Shown: positions 25,087-33,884 of the stretch, one piece after another | How positions within the stretch are numbered: the first letter of the stretch is position 1 | Layout of the letters: the number at the start of each line of letters is the position of its first letter | From: Embleya hyalina | GTDB lineage: Bacteria > Actinomycetota > Actinomycetes > Streptomycetales > Streptomycetaceae | DNA: 64,000 nt | NCBI RefSeq assembly: GCF_003967355.1 | Contig: NZ_BIFH01000013.1 | Coordinates: forward strand, 554,651 to 618,650 | Direction of reading: 5' to 3' | Made by a program: the position numbers and the translations under genes | The notes under the pieces: generated by a model | The model's input: only the letters and a program-made list of their open reading frames with translations | What the model was told of the DNA's origin: nothing | Databases searched by the model: none

Positions 25087-25715
25087 CGGCAGAGCACATC
25101 CTCGCCGCCCTGGTCGACGCGGGCCGACAGTGCGTGGACAGCGGCCTCGTCCTTGCGAGCGGCGGCAACCTGTCCGCCCGGCTGCCCGGCACCGACACCT
25201 TCGCGGTGACGGCTGCCGGCAGTCGGCTCGACCGGCTGACCGAACGGGACTTCGCGATCGTGCGCCTCGACGGCGAGCCGCGCGCGGGCACGGATGCGGC
25301 GACACCGTCCAGCGAATGGCGCCTGCACCGACACACCTACCTGGCCCGACCCGACGTCGAGGCGGTGGTGCACGTCCACCCCGAATACGCGGTGCTCGTC
25401 GACGCCATGGGCGAGCGCATCCGCCAACTCACCCTCGACCACGTCGCCTACGCCCCCGTCATCACCCGCGTGCCGTTCCACCCCAACGGCTCCCTCGAAC
25501 TGGCCGAAGCCACGGCGGCCGCGACCCGCCACAGCGACTGCGTGGTCCTCGCCCACCACGGCTGCTCCACGGTGGGCACATCCCCCCAGGACGCGCTACG
25601 CAAGGCCCAAAACCTGGAAAGCGCCGCCCGCTACACCTACCGCCTACTCACCCTCGGCAACCACACCACCGAATTCCCCCAACCCGCCCGCACATCGGCA
25701 ACCCAACACCACTGA
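25083..25715 (+). CDS. Class II aldolase (DrdA/MtnB/FucA-like)
   Basis: 210 residues. The active-site Glu lies in TPSSEWRLH and zinc His residues in VVHVHPEY and VLAHHGCS, as in fuculose-phosphate aldolase and 5-deoxyribulose-1-P aldolases. Start at 25083, overlapping mtnK by 4 nt (ATGA). It would cleave methylthioribulose-1-P or 5-deoxyribulose-1-P to DHAP and an aldehyde, unlike the MtnB dehydratase of the classical methionine salvage route; no other Mtn enzymes are encoded nearby, which favours the aldolase route. Confidence 0.85.
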   Translation: MTAEHILAALVDAGRQCVDSGLVLASGGNLSARLPGTDTFAVTAAGSRLDRLTERDFAIVRLDGEPRAGTDAATPSSEWRLHRHTYLARPDVEAVVHVHPEYAVLVDAMGERIRQLTLDHVAYAPVITRVPFHPNGSLELAEATAAATRHSDCVVLAHHGCSTVGTSPQDALRKAQNLESAARYTYRLLTLGNHTTEFPQPARTSATQHH

Positions 25716-25753
25716 CACCCCTGCCCACGATGCGTCGAACGCGCGGGGGTGTC
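25714..25753 (+). terminator. Operon-end hairpin
   Basis: GACACCCC (25714-25721) pairs exactly with GGGGTGTC (25746-25753); the left arm starts in the stop codon of the last gene. The 24-nt loop contains a smaller GCG/CGC stem. Confidence 0.6.
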
Positions 25754-25817
25754 GGGTCTCGGGTCCGACATGCGCGGGGGCGGGTGGGTTGTGCGTCCCG
25801 AGTGTGCCGCGAGGCGG

Positions 25818-26474
25818 TCAATCGCGCGGGTGCCAGGGGCCGATGCCGAGGCGTCCGGTGTTGCCGAGGTCGATGCCGCCCGGGACGGCTATTCGTTGGC
25901 GGGCTTGGCCCGGAAGCGGCTCTATGTCGAGGTAGAGGCCGTTTTGCGCGGAACCTGGCGCGTTCGTAACGGTGTTGCGCCATACGACCACGGAGACCGC
26001 CTGCTCGCCGGGGCGCAGCGTCACCGGTCGGGGCTCGGCCTGGAGGCTTTCCGTGGTGGTGATCGACGCCGCCCCCGGATCGATCTCGACCCCGAGCCCG
26101 GCTCGGTCGGCGTCCAGGACCCGCAGGCCCGGATATCCGGTCACGGTACGGGGCGCACTCCCGCAGTTGACCATCGTCAGGGTCATCGCCCGCAGTCCCA
26201 TCGCCGCACTGGGCTCCTCGCCCGTGACCCGCACGCCCGACTCCGGACAACCGGCGGGCGTGGCCGGGGCGGTCGGCTCCGTCGGCACGCTCCGGGGCGT
26301 GTGCGCGGACGATGGCCCGCCGCCTTCCCGGGCCGTCGGAGCGGACGTCGACCCGCCCCCACCTGCGTGTGCGGTCGACCCCGACTCGTCCCCGCATCCG
26401 CCGGCACCCATCACGACGGCCGCCACGAGCAGGCTGTAACTCCACGTCCGCCGGTCACGCCACACTGTGATCAT
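25818..26474 (-). CDS. DUF4232 domain lipoprotein
   Basis: 218 residues. A signal peptide ends in the lipobox GAGGC (Cys near residue 27) and is followed by a Ser/Thr/Pro-rich linker. The rest matches the DUF4232 beta-fold with paired strands around ALTMVNCGSAPRTVTGYPGL, including two cysteines that probably form a disulfide. The ATG at 26474 follows GGAGG at 8 nt. The family is common in actinobacteria and has no proven function. It is divergent from the TetX-like gene. Confidence 0.82.
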   Translation of the reverse strand: MITVWRDRRTWSYSLLVAAVVMGAGGCGDESGSTAHAGGGGSTSAPTAREGGGPSSAHTPRSVPTEPTAPATPAGCPESGVRVTGEEPSAAMGLRAMTLTMVNCGSAPRTVTGYPGLRVLDADRAGLGVEIDPGAASITTTESLQAEPRPVTLRPGEQAVSVVVWRNTVTNAPGSAQNGLYLDIEPLPGQARQRIAVPGGIDLGNTGRLGIGPWHPRD

Positions 26475-26552
26475 TCGGGGATCCTCCCATCTTCCTGGTG
26501 GTCGGCGGCGCGGGGGTGGGACGGCGGCCCGGTCGGGGCGCACCTCGCAGTG

Positions 26553-26583
26553 TTGCGATGCACTGTAGCGAGCCAATACAGTG
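26553..26583 (+). promoter_or_regulatory. Promoter and operator of TetX-like gene
   Basis: TTGCGA (26553-26558) and TACAGT (26577-26582) with an 18-nt spacer place the transcript start at or next to the ATG at 26591, suggesting a leaderless message. CACTGTA (26561-26567) and TACAGTG (26577-26583) form an exact inverted repeat over the promoter; a further CAGTG lies at about 26548-26552. Confidence 0.55.
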
Positions 26584-26590
26584 TATCGAC

Positions 26591-27709
26591 ATGAGACAGC
26601 GCATCGCCGTAGTCGGAAGCGGCCCCGCCGGCCTGACCTTCGCCCGCGTTCTGCACCGCCATGGCCACCCCGTCACCATCCTCGAACGAGATCCCTCCCC
26701 CGACGCGCGCCCCCCGGGCGGCACGCTGGACCTGCACGAGGGCACGGGCCAACTCGCGCTGGAGAAGGCCGGGTTGTCGGCGGAGTTCCGGGAGCTGTCC
26801 CGCCCCGAGGGGCAGGCCATGCGCATCCTGGACCCGACCGGGACCGTCCTGCGCGACTGGCGACCCCGTCCCGACGACCGCGCCAACCCCGAGATCGACC
26901 GCGGGCAACTCCGCGACCTGCTGCTCGGCCCGCTCGACGTCCGGTGGGGGAGCGGCGTCACGGAGGTGGTGCCGCGGGCCCGGGACGGCGTGTCGGTCCG
27001 TTTCGCGGACGGGCGACAGGAGACGTTCGACCTCGTGGTGGGTGCGGACGGTGCCCGGTCCCGGGTCCGCCCGGCGGTCTCGTCGGTGACGCCGCACTAC
27101 ACCGGGGTCACCATGGTCGAGACCTCCCTGGACGACGTCGACACCCGCCACCCCGACCTCGCCCGGATGATCGGCGACGGCTCCATGGCCGTGTACGGCG
27201 TGAACCGGGGTCTCGTCGCCCAACGCAACAGCGGCGGCCACGTCAAGGTGTACGCCCAGTTCCGCGCGCCGCTGGACCGGCACACGAACCGGGAACCGGC
27301 CGACGTCGACGCCGTGCGATCGAGCCTGTCGGCCCTGTTCGACGGCTGGGCCCCTTCAGTGCTCGACCTTCTCCGCCACGGCACCGATTTCGCCCACCGC
27401 CCGCTCTACGCCCTGCCCGAGTCCCACACCTGGACCCACGTCCGCGGGGTGACGCTCCTGGGCGACGCCGCCCATCTGATGCCGCCCCTGGGGGCGGGCG
27501 CGAACCTCGCGATGTCGGACGGCGCCGAACTCGCCGAGTCCATCGCCGCCGGCTCGGGGGATCCGGACGACGCCGTCCGCGCGTTCGAGGAACGCATGTG
27601 GGTACGGGCCGCCAGGTGGGCGAGGATCACGACGGCCGGCCTGGCCCGCCTCGTCGGCCCGAACCCCGCCGACGCCATCGCCCTCTTCGACGAGGTCCAG
27701 TCCCCCTGA
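26591..27709 (+). CDS. FAD-dependent monooxygenase, TetX-like
   Basis: 372 residues of the class A flavoprotein hydroxylase family. The FAD-binding GxGxxG motif is VVGSGPAGLTFARVL, followed by the NPEIDRGQLRDLLL strand and the second FAD motif GVTLLGDAAHLMPPLGAGAN with a GD dipeptide. The order and spacing resemble TetX and related hydroxylases that modify aromatic or tetracycline-like substrates. Whether it inactivates an antibiotic cannot be told. No TetR gene lies adjacent, though a clear operator does. Confidence 0.88.
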   Translation: MRQRIAVVGSGPAGLTFARVLHRHGHPVTILERDPSPDARPPGGTLDLHEGTGQLALEKAGLSAEFRELSRPEGQAMRILDPTGTVLRDWRPRPDDRANPEIDRGQLRDLLLGPLDVRWGSGVTEVVPRARDGVSVRFADGRQETFDLVVGADGARSRVRPAVSSVTPHYTGVTMVETSLDDVDTRHPDLARMIGDGSMAVYGVNRGLVAQRNSGGHVKVYAQFRAPLDRHTNREPADVDAVRSSLSALFDGWAPSVLDLLRHGTDFAHRPLYALPESHTWTHVRGVTLLGDAAHLMPPLGAGANLAMSDGAELAESIAAGSGDPDDAVRAFEERMWVRAARWARITTAGLARLVGPNPADAIALFDEVQSP

Positions 27710-27800
27710 CCACCGATCCCACACCGTCGGGAGCCTTCCGGTCCGGCTCGGGGATCGTCGGGGATCCTTCCGCCCCGGATCGACGGCTTCGCCGGCCGGA

Positions 27801-28322
27801 TCAGGAACGACCCGGCACCGGTTGTGCGGCTCCGTAGGCGGCGGCCATGGGGGAGTTCGCGTTGGTCACGAAGCTCCGGATGCCCGCCAGGTAGGCGTCG
27901 CGGTCGACCAGTCCGTCGCGGTCGGTGTCGAGGGCGTCGAATGCCGCTGCGGCGTCCGTTTCCGCGTTGCCCCCGGCCGTACGCAGGCGGATGAACCGGT
28001 CCCGGTCCAAGCGTCCGTCGGCATCGGTGTCGGCGATGTCGAACAGGGAACCCAGGGCGGGTCGGCAGGAGCGTTCGAACGCGTCGTGCCCGACCCACGT
28101 GCGGTATTCCTCGAACGTCACGCGCCCGTCGCGGTCGGCGTCCATGTCCCGGAAGACCGCCTCGTGAGCGGTCCGCGACGCGGCGACGATCGCATGGTCG
28201 GCGTCGCGGCCGACGGCGGAGGCGACGCGGTCGACCCGTGCGAGGTATTCCTCGTGGGTGATGGCGCCGTCGCCGTCCACGTCCAACATGGCGAAGATGC
28301 GGTGTTGCGGCGAGTCGGACAC
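27801..28322 (-). CDS. EF-hand calcium-binding protein
   Basis: 173 residues with four EF-hand loops: DVDGDGAITHEE, DADRDGRVTFEE, DTDADGRLDRDR and DTDRDGLVDRDA. It resembles calerythrin-type sarcoplasmic calcium-binding proteins of actinomycetes. The GTG at 28322 lies 7 nt from GGAGG. It has no signal peptide, so it should act in the cytoplasm. It is divergent from a PP2C phosphatase gene across an AT-rich stretch. Confidence 0.88.
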   Translation of the reverse strand: MSDSPQHRIFAMLDVDGDGAITHEEYLARVDRVASAVGRDADHAIVAASRTAHEAVFRDMDADRDGRVTFEEYRTWVGHDAFERSCRPALGSLFDIADTDADGRLDRDRFIRLRTAGGNAETDAAAAFDALDTDRDGLVDRDAYLAGIRSFVTNANSPMAAAYGAAQPVPGRS

Positions 28323-28371
28323 TGCGTTTCCTCCGGGTGCTCCGCGGTTTGGCAACCGCAAGATACCCCGG

Positions 28372-28428
28372 GAGTTCCAAAATGCTCATAAGCCGAATAA
28401 ATAATATAAAGGTCTCAAAAGGAACGAA
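28372..28428. promoter_or_regulatory. AT-rich island between divergent genes
   Basis: This ~57-nt stretch is mostly A and T (for example AATAAATAATATAAA near 28396-28410) in an otherwise GC-rich region. It sits between the EF-hand and phosphatase genes and probably contains one or both promoters, perhaps for an alternative sigma factor, though no box could be assigned with confidence. Confidence 0.4.
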
Positions 28429-28517
28429 AGTCGCCTCCGAGTCCGAAGGCTCGGGACCCGGCTCCGGCCCGCGGGGCCGGGCTCGGTGTGAAACTGGGCG
28501 AGGAAGGGGTGGTCCTC

Positions 28518-29726
28518 GTGTCGGACACACCGCACGTCTTCTCCGTTCCCGACGGCGGCGTCGACGAGAATCGCCTGGAAGAGCTGATCATCGAGGCGCA
28601 GACCGCACTGCCGGTCGAGTTGCCCGCTCTGGCGAATCGGTGCGCCGACCTCCTCGGCCTGGACACCGCGTCGATCTACCTCGTCGACCTGCAACAACGT
28701 CTGCTCGTGCCACTCGACGAGATCGGCGAGCCGTTGCGGGTGGATCGCACGTCGGCCGGTTGGGCGTATCGCACGGTCTCCCCGCGGGTGGCCGAGGTCG
28801 ACGACGGCCTGATCCTGTGGATGCCCCTGGTCGACGGCGCGGAGCGGCTGGGCGTGCTGAGGGTGCGGACCGCCTCGCTCGACGCGGTGCGCATGCGCCG
28901 CGGCCGGATGCTGGCCCATCTGCTCGCCATGCTGATCACCTCCAAGCGGGCCTACAGCGACTGGCTCGCCGCTCTCACCCGCACCGAGTCCATGGGGGCG
29001 CCCGCCGAGATGTTGTGGGCCTTCCTGCCCCCGCGCACCATCGGCAGCAGACGGTGCGTGTCGACCGCGGTCCTGGAACCCGCCTACGACGTCGCGGGTG
29101 ACGCCTTCGACCATTCGGTGGTCAAGAACATCCTGCACACCATGATCCTCGACGGCATGGGTCACGATCTGACCGCCGGCCTGACCACGTCGGTCGCCAT
29201 GGCGGCGGCGCGCAACGCCCGTCGGGAAGGTGCCGACCTGCCCGACATCGTCGGCTCCGTCGACCGGGCGCTCGCCCGATGGCTGCCCGACCACTTCTGT
29301 ACCGGCGTGCTGTGTCGGCTGGACGCGGAGACCGGGGTGCTGCACTGGGTCAATTGTGGTCACCCTCCGCCGCTGTTGATCCGCGCCGAGCGGGTGCTCG
29401 CCGGGGCGCTGGACCGACCCCCGCAACCGCCGATCGGCCTGGCCGGCGCCCTCGCCCCGGCGGCCCGGGACGTCCACGAGACGACCCTGGAACCGGGCGA
29501 TTGTGTGCTGCTCTACACCGACGGTGTCGTGGAGGCGCGCGACGCGAACGGCGTGGAGTTCGGCCTCGACCGGTTCACCGACTTCATCATCGGCTCCTCC
29601 TCCGCCGGACAGCGCCCGGCGGAGGTGTTGCGGCTGCTCATCCACGCCATCCTCGACTACCAGCGCAACCCGCTGCGCGACGACGCGACCATCATGCTCT
29701 TCGAATGGAGTCCGCAGCCCCGGTGA
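28518..29726 (+). CDS. PP2C-type (SpoIIE) serine phosphatase
   Basis: 402 residues. An N-terminal GAF-like sensor (about residues 25-140) is followed by a SpoIIE phosphatase domain with metal-binding acids in GDAFDH, ILDGMGHDLTAGL, TDGVVEARD and a C-terminal DDATIMLFEW. It probably controls an anti-sigma-factor antagonist. The GTG at 28518 has AAGGGG 8 nt upstream; a GTG at 28488 is an alternative. No anti-sigma partner is adjacent. Confidence 0.87.
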   Translation: MSDTPHVFSVPDGGVDENRLEELIIEAQTALPVELPALANRCADLLGLDTASIYLVDLQQRLLVPLDEIGEPLRVDRTSAGWAYRTVSPRVAEVDDGLILWMPLVDGAERLGVLRVRTASLDAVRMRRGRMLAHLLAMLITSKRAYSDWLAALTRTESMGAPAEMLWAFLPPRTIGSRRCVSTAVLEPAYDVAGDAFDHSVVKNILHTMILDGMGHDLTAGLTTSVAMAAARNARREGADLPDIVGSVDRALARWLPDHFCTGVLCRLDAETGVLHWVNCGHPPPLLIRAERVLAGALDRPPQPPIGLAGALAPAARDVHETTLEPGDCVLLYTDGVVEARDANGVEFGLDRFTDFIIGSSSAGQRPAEVLRLLIHAILDYQRNPLRDDATIMLFEWSPQPR

Positions 29727-29763
29727 CGCGGCCGGGCCCGCCGCGACCGCGAGCGGATCCGGG

Positions 29764-32700
29764 TCACCCCGCGCCGCACGTGTGTCGATAGGGCCGTTCC
29801 GGGATCAGCCGATGCCATTCCTCCCGGGTCAGGTCGCGGGCGAGGGTGGCGCACAGGTCGGTCGCCGTGCGGGCGGGGTCGGTGTCCCACAGGCGGACCA
29901 CGCGGTCGTCGCCGCCGGTGGCCAGGGTGTGACCGTCGGGGCCGAAGGCCACGGTGCGGACCTGTCCGGTGTGACCCGTCAGGGTGGCCAGACGCGTGCG
30001 GTCGGCGACGTCCCAGATCATCACGGACGTGTCCGCGTTGGCCGTGGCCAGAGTGCGGCCGTCGGGGCTGAAGGTCAGCGAGATCGTGGTGCCGGTGCTG
30101 CCCGCGAGCACGGCCCGTCGGGTGTGTCGGGCGGGGTCCCACAACTGCACGGTCTGATCGATGCCGGCGGTGGCCAGGGTGCGGCCGTCGGGGCTGAAGG
30201 CCACCGCGCGGACCTGCCCGGTGTGTCCGGTGAGGACGGCCGTACGAACCCACCGGGTCGTATCCCACAGGGTGACGCGTCCGTCGTAGTTGGCGGTGGC
30301 CAGGGTGCGGCCGTCGGGACTGAACGCGATCGCGTTGACCCCGCTGCCCTCCGCGCCGGTGTCCACGACCAGGCGGGCCGATTGTGTGTGCCGCACGGCG
30401 TCCCGGACGATGACCGTCTTGTCGACGCTGGCGGTGGCGATCGTGCGACCGTCGGGGCTGAAGGCCACGTCCGTCACCCGTTCGGCGTGGCCGATCAGCC
30501 GCACCGGCGGGCCGCTCCCCGCGAGGTCGAAGAGCGTGAGGACCTGCTCGTCGGGGTCGGGGGGTTGGGCGGGGCCGTTGGTGCTGTCCGGGGAGACGCC
30601 CGCCACGGTGGCCAGGGTCCGGCCGTCGGGGCTGAAGGCCACCGCCCGGATCGCGCTCGTCCCGGGGGCGAGCGCGCGCGGGCGGGAGCCGCGAGCGAGA
30701 TCCCACAGCAGGGTGGCCCGATCGGTGCCGACCGTGGCCAGGGTGCGGCCGTCGGGGCTGAACGCGATGTCGTTGACCCGGTCCGAGTGCCCGTCGAGCG
30801 GACGCCTGGTCGGATCCCACAGGGAGACCGTGCCGCTCTCGCCCGCCGCGGCCAACCGGTCGCCACGCGGATGGAAGGCGAGGCCGTAGATATTGGAACC
30901 GTGCCCGACGAAGGTGGCCCCGAGCGTGTGCCGCGCCGTGTCCCACAGCTTGATCAGATGGTCCTGGCCGGCGCTCGCGAGCGTGCGGCCGTCGGGGCTG
31001 AAGGCCACCGCCCTGACCTCCGCCTCGTGGCCGCGCAGGACGGCCACGCTCGTGCCGCGGGCGATGTCCCACAGCTGCGCGGTGCGATCCTGGCTGCCCG
31101 TGGCCAGCAGCGTTCCGTCCGGGCTGAACACCACGGAGTCGACGGAGGCGGTATGGCCGGTCAACACGGCCAGCGGGGCGCCGTCCTCGGTGCGCCACAG
31201 CCGGGCCGTGCGGTCCGCGCCGGACGTGGCGATCGTGCGGCCGTCCGGGCTGAACTCCACCGACCACACCCGGCCGGCGTGCCCGGTCAGGGTCAGCCGT
31301 CGCTGCCCGCTCTCGACGTCCCACACCGCGGTGGTGCCGTCGTCGCCGGCCGCCGCCACGGTCCGGTCGTCGGCGCCGAACGCGACACCCCTGATCGAGG
31401 CCCCGTAGCCGGTCATGGCCGCCCTCGGCCTGCGCTGCGCCACATCCCACACCACGACCCGGCCGTCGTCCCCACCCGTGGCCATCGATCGCCCGTCCCG
31501 GCTGAAGGCCACCGCCCGCAACCAACCGGGATGAGCGGTCAGCGTCGCCAGGAGGACGCGGCGAAGGGAGTCCCACAACATGACCTTCCCGTCCCGCCCG
31601 ACGCTCGCCAGGGTGCCGTCCGGGCTGTACGCCACCTCCGACACCGCGTCGGCGTGACCGGCCAACTCGGCCTGATAGAAGCGACGCGTGGACATGCTCA
31701 GCAGGGCGCCACGCGCCTCCGCGGTGTGCGCGGTGCGATACGCCTCCACACTCAGCAGCATCGCCGTCCCGGGCCGGGAATCGGCCAGGTTCAGCGCCTG
31801 GGCCGCCAACTGGCGCGACAGCGCGGTCTCCCGGGAGCGCAGGGCGCTGCGACGCTGCTCCAGCGCCACCGCGCCGACGACCGTCACCGCGACCAGCAGC
31901 AGGGCCAGGCCCGCCGCGAGATACCGCAGACGACGGGTGCGCCGGGCCGCCGCCGCCCGCTCGCGGTCCTCGGCGGCGATGCTCGCGGCGAGGAAGTCCT
32001 CTTCGCGTTCGGTCAGTTCGTCGCGATGGCGATCCCGGTCGGCCCACTCCCGCGCCACCGCCAGCCGGGTGCCCCGGTACAGCGTGCCCGGGTCGCGCGC
32101 GAAGTCGGCCCACGCGCCGGCCGCCTCCGTCAGCCGCCGGTGGGTGAGGATTCCCTCGCGGTCCTCGTCGATCCAGGCCCGCAGCCGGGGCCAGGCGGTG
32201 ATCAGCGCCTCGTGGACCAGATCGACGTTGTCCCCGTCGAGGGTGACCAGACGGGCTTGCACGAGCTGTTCGAGGATCGACGAGATGCCCTCCGCCCGCC
32301 CCGTCCCGTGCCCGGGCCCGCTCGTACCGACCCCCTCCAACTCGGCGCGGGCGACCGGACGTCGGGTGTCCTGCGCTCCCTCGCCCGGCGTGATCAGCCG
32401 CAGCAACACCCGGCGGACCAGCACGAGTTGCTCGGCCGGAAGCCCAGCGCACACCTGTTCCGCGGTGGCCGCGATCGCGCCGTGGACGCCACCCGCGGCC
32501 TCGTACGCCTCCACCGACAGGGTTCGGGCGCGACGTCGGCGCCAGATCTCCCGCATCACGTGCGACAGCAGCGGCAGTCCGCCCGGTTCGCCCCGCACCT
32601 CCTCCACCAACCGTGCGGTCAGGGCCCGTTCGACGATCAGGCCGTGCGTCTGGGCGGGCCCGACGACGGCCTGACGCAGTTCGGCGGGCGTCATGGGGCC

Positions 32701-33546
32701 CACCAGGAGGGTGGTTTCGCGCAACGCTTCGGCGAACTGCCGGTGTTCGGCGCAGCGACCGTAGAAGTCGGCGCGTACCGCGATGACGACGCGCACCCCG
32801 CTCTCGGGCCGGCGGACGGCCGCGATCAGGCCGTTCAGGAACTCGGTGCGTTCGGCCCGGTACCGGCAGAGCGTGAAGATCTCCTCGAATTGGTCGACGA
32901 TCACGACGATGTCGCCGGTGTGCCCGTCGGCGTCCCCGCCCACGTCCGCTTCCCCGTCGCCGCCCCGAGGGGCGAACGCGGTGAGCACATCGGCGGGATG
33001 CGACCCGGGGGTACGGATCCGGATCTCGGGGGGACTCGCGAACGGGGCCGCGGCGCCGGGGTCGCCGTCGGGTCGCCGCAGCCGGGGGATCAGCCCGGCG
33101 CGCAGCAGCGAGGACTTGCCGCTGCCCGAAGCCCCGACGAGCGCGGCCAGCCGACGGGTGCGCACCAGGTCGAGGACGTCGTCGACCAGTCGATCCCGGC
33201 CGAAGAACCGCTCGGAGTCCTCGATCTCGAACCGGGCCAGGCCCGGATAGGGCGACGGGACGTCGTCGAGCGGCCGGGAGTCCTCGTCCGCCGCCTCCTG
33301 CCATCGCCGCTTCCAGGTGTCCGGATCCCCACCGCACGCGGCGACATAGGCCAGCGCGACCTTCAGGGTGGGCAACTGCTCGCCGGCCGCCGCACGGGAC
33401 AACACCGTGACCGAAGAGCCGGCCTGCCGAGCCATCTCGCGATACGTGGGGCCGCCCGCGTCGGCCCGTAATCGCCGGAGTTCGTACGCGAACCGCTGCA
33501 CCGGCCCGGCACCCGGGTCCAGCGGCTTCTCCGGACGTCCCGCCAC
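29764..33546 (-). CDS. HTH-STAND NTPase-WD40 signalling protein
   Basis: About 1260 residues. The order is: an N-terminal helix-turn-helix of XRE type (about 15-75), an nSTAND-type NTPase with Walker A GASGSGKSSLL (about 120) and Walker B VVIVDQFEEIF, a helical part, a single membrane helix (LAAGLALLLVAVTVVGAVAL, about 570), then fourteen WD40 repeats. Fourteen repeats suit two seven-bladed propellers. The GTG at 33546 follows GGAGGGG. Such proteins are large stress or signal sensors in actinomycetes; the ligand is unknown. Confidence 0.9.
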   Translation of the reverse strand: MAGRPEKPLDPGAGPVQRFAYELRRLRADAGGPTYREMARQAGSSVTVLSRAAAGEQLPTLKVALAYVAACGGDPDTWKRRWQEAADEDSRPLDDVPSPYPGLARFEIEDSERFFGRDRLVDDVLDLVRTRRLAALVGASGSGKSSLLRAGLIPRLRRPDGDPGAAAPFASPPEIRIRTPGSHPADVLTAFAPRGGDGEADVGGDADGHTGDIVVIVDQFEEIFTLCRYRAERTEFLNGLIAAVRRPESGVRVVIAVRADFYGRCAEHRQFAEALRETTLLVGPMTPAELRQAVVGPAQTHGLIVERALTARLVEEVRGEPGGLPLLSHVMREIWRRRRARTLSVEAYEAAGGVHGAIAATAEQVCAGLPAEQLVLVRRVLLRLITPGEGAQDTRRPVARAELEGVGTSGPGHGTGRAEGISSILEQLVQARLVTLDGDNVDLVHEALITAWPRLRAWIDEDREGILTHRRLTEAAGAWADFARDPGTLYRGTRLAVAREWADRDRHRDELTEREEDFLAASIAAEDRERAAAARRTRRLRYLAAGLALLLVAVTVVGAVALEQRRSALRSRETALSRQLAAQALNLADSRPGTAMLLSVEAYRTAHTAEARGALLSMSTRRFYQAELAGHADAVSEVAYSPDGTLASVGRDGKVMLWDSLRRVLLATLTAHPGWLRAVAFSRDGRSMATGGDDGRVVVWDVAQRRPRAAMTGYGASIRGVAFGADDRTVAAAGDDGTTAVWDVESGQRRLTLTGHAGRVWSVEFSPDGRTIATSGADRTARLWRTEDGAPLAVLTGHTASVDSVVFSPDGTLLATGSQDRTAQLWDIARGTSVAVLRGHEAEVRAVAFSPDGRTLASAGQDHLIKLWDTARHTLGATFVGHGSNIYGLAFHPRGDRLAAAGESGTVSLWDPTRRPLDGHSDRVNDIAFSPDGRTLATVGTDRATLLWDLARGSRPRALAPGTSAIRAVAFSPDGRTLATVAGVSPDSTNGPAQPPDPDEQVLTLFDLAGSGPPVRLIGHAERVTDVAFSPDGRTIATASVDKTVIVRDAVRHTQSARLVVDTGAEGSGVNAIAFSPDGRTLATANYDGRVTLWDTTRWVRTAVLTGHTGQVRAVAFSPDGRTLATAGIDQTVQLWDPARHTRRAVLAGSTGTTISLTFSPDGRTLATANADTSVMIWDVADRTRLATLTGHTGQVRTVAFGPDGHTLATGGDDRVVRLWDTDPARTATDLCATLARDLTREEWHRLIPERPYRHTCGAG

Positions 33547-33884
33547 CGGTTCCCCTCCCACGAGCGTTGCCGAGAAACCCGAATCCCACGCCACCCGGAA
33601 CGGTACCCGCGTCCCGCCGGCCCCGACCAGTGGCGAATCCGGCCGGATCCCGAAGATCACCCCGGGAAACCCGTTGATCCCGAGGATTGTTTCGGTCGCC
33701 CGACCCGCCTGCGCAACAATTCCCCGCCCCCGAAGGCTTGGACGTGTCCCCGGCGGCACGACCACCGGACCGCGCCGGGGCACGGGGCCGGGCCGGCGAC
33801 GGCCGTGTCGTCCACGTACCGGGAGTCGCCCGCACGTCGGGAGTCGTCCGGTCGGAGAGTCCGGTCGATCCGAACGGGGGAATC

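Noticed and set aside
29503-33471. Very long plus-strand frame opposite the WD40 protein
   Set aside because: It mirrors the repeat sequence of the real minus-strand gene; Gly/Arg-rich and without domain features.
29764-33546. WD40 repeats considered as a DNA repeat array
   Set aside because: Similarity is at protein level (coding repeats); no separate non-coding tandem repeat.
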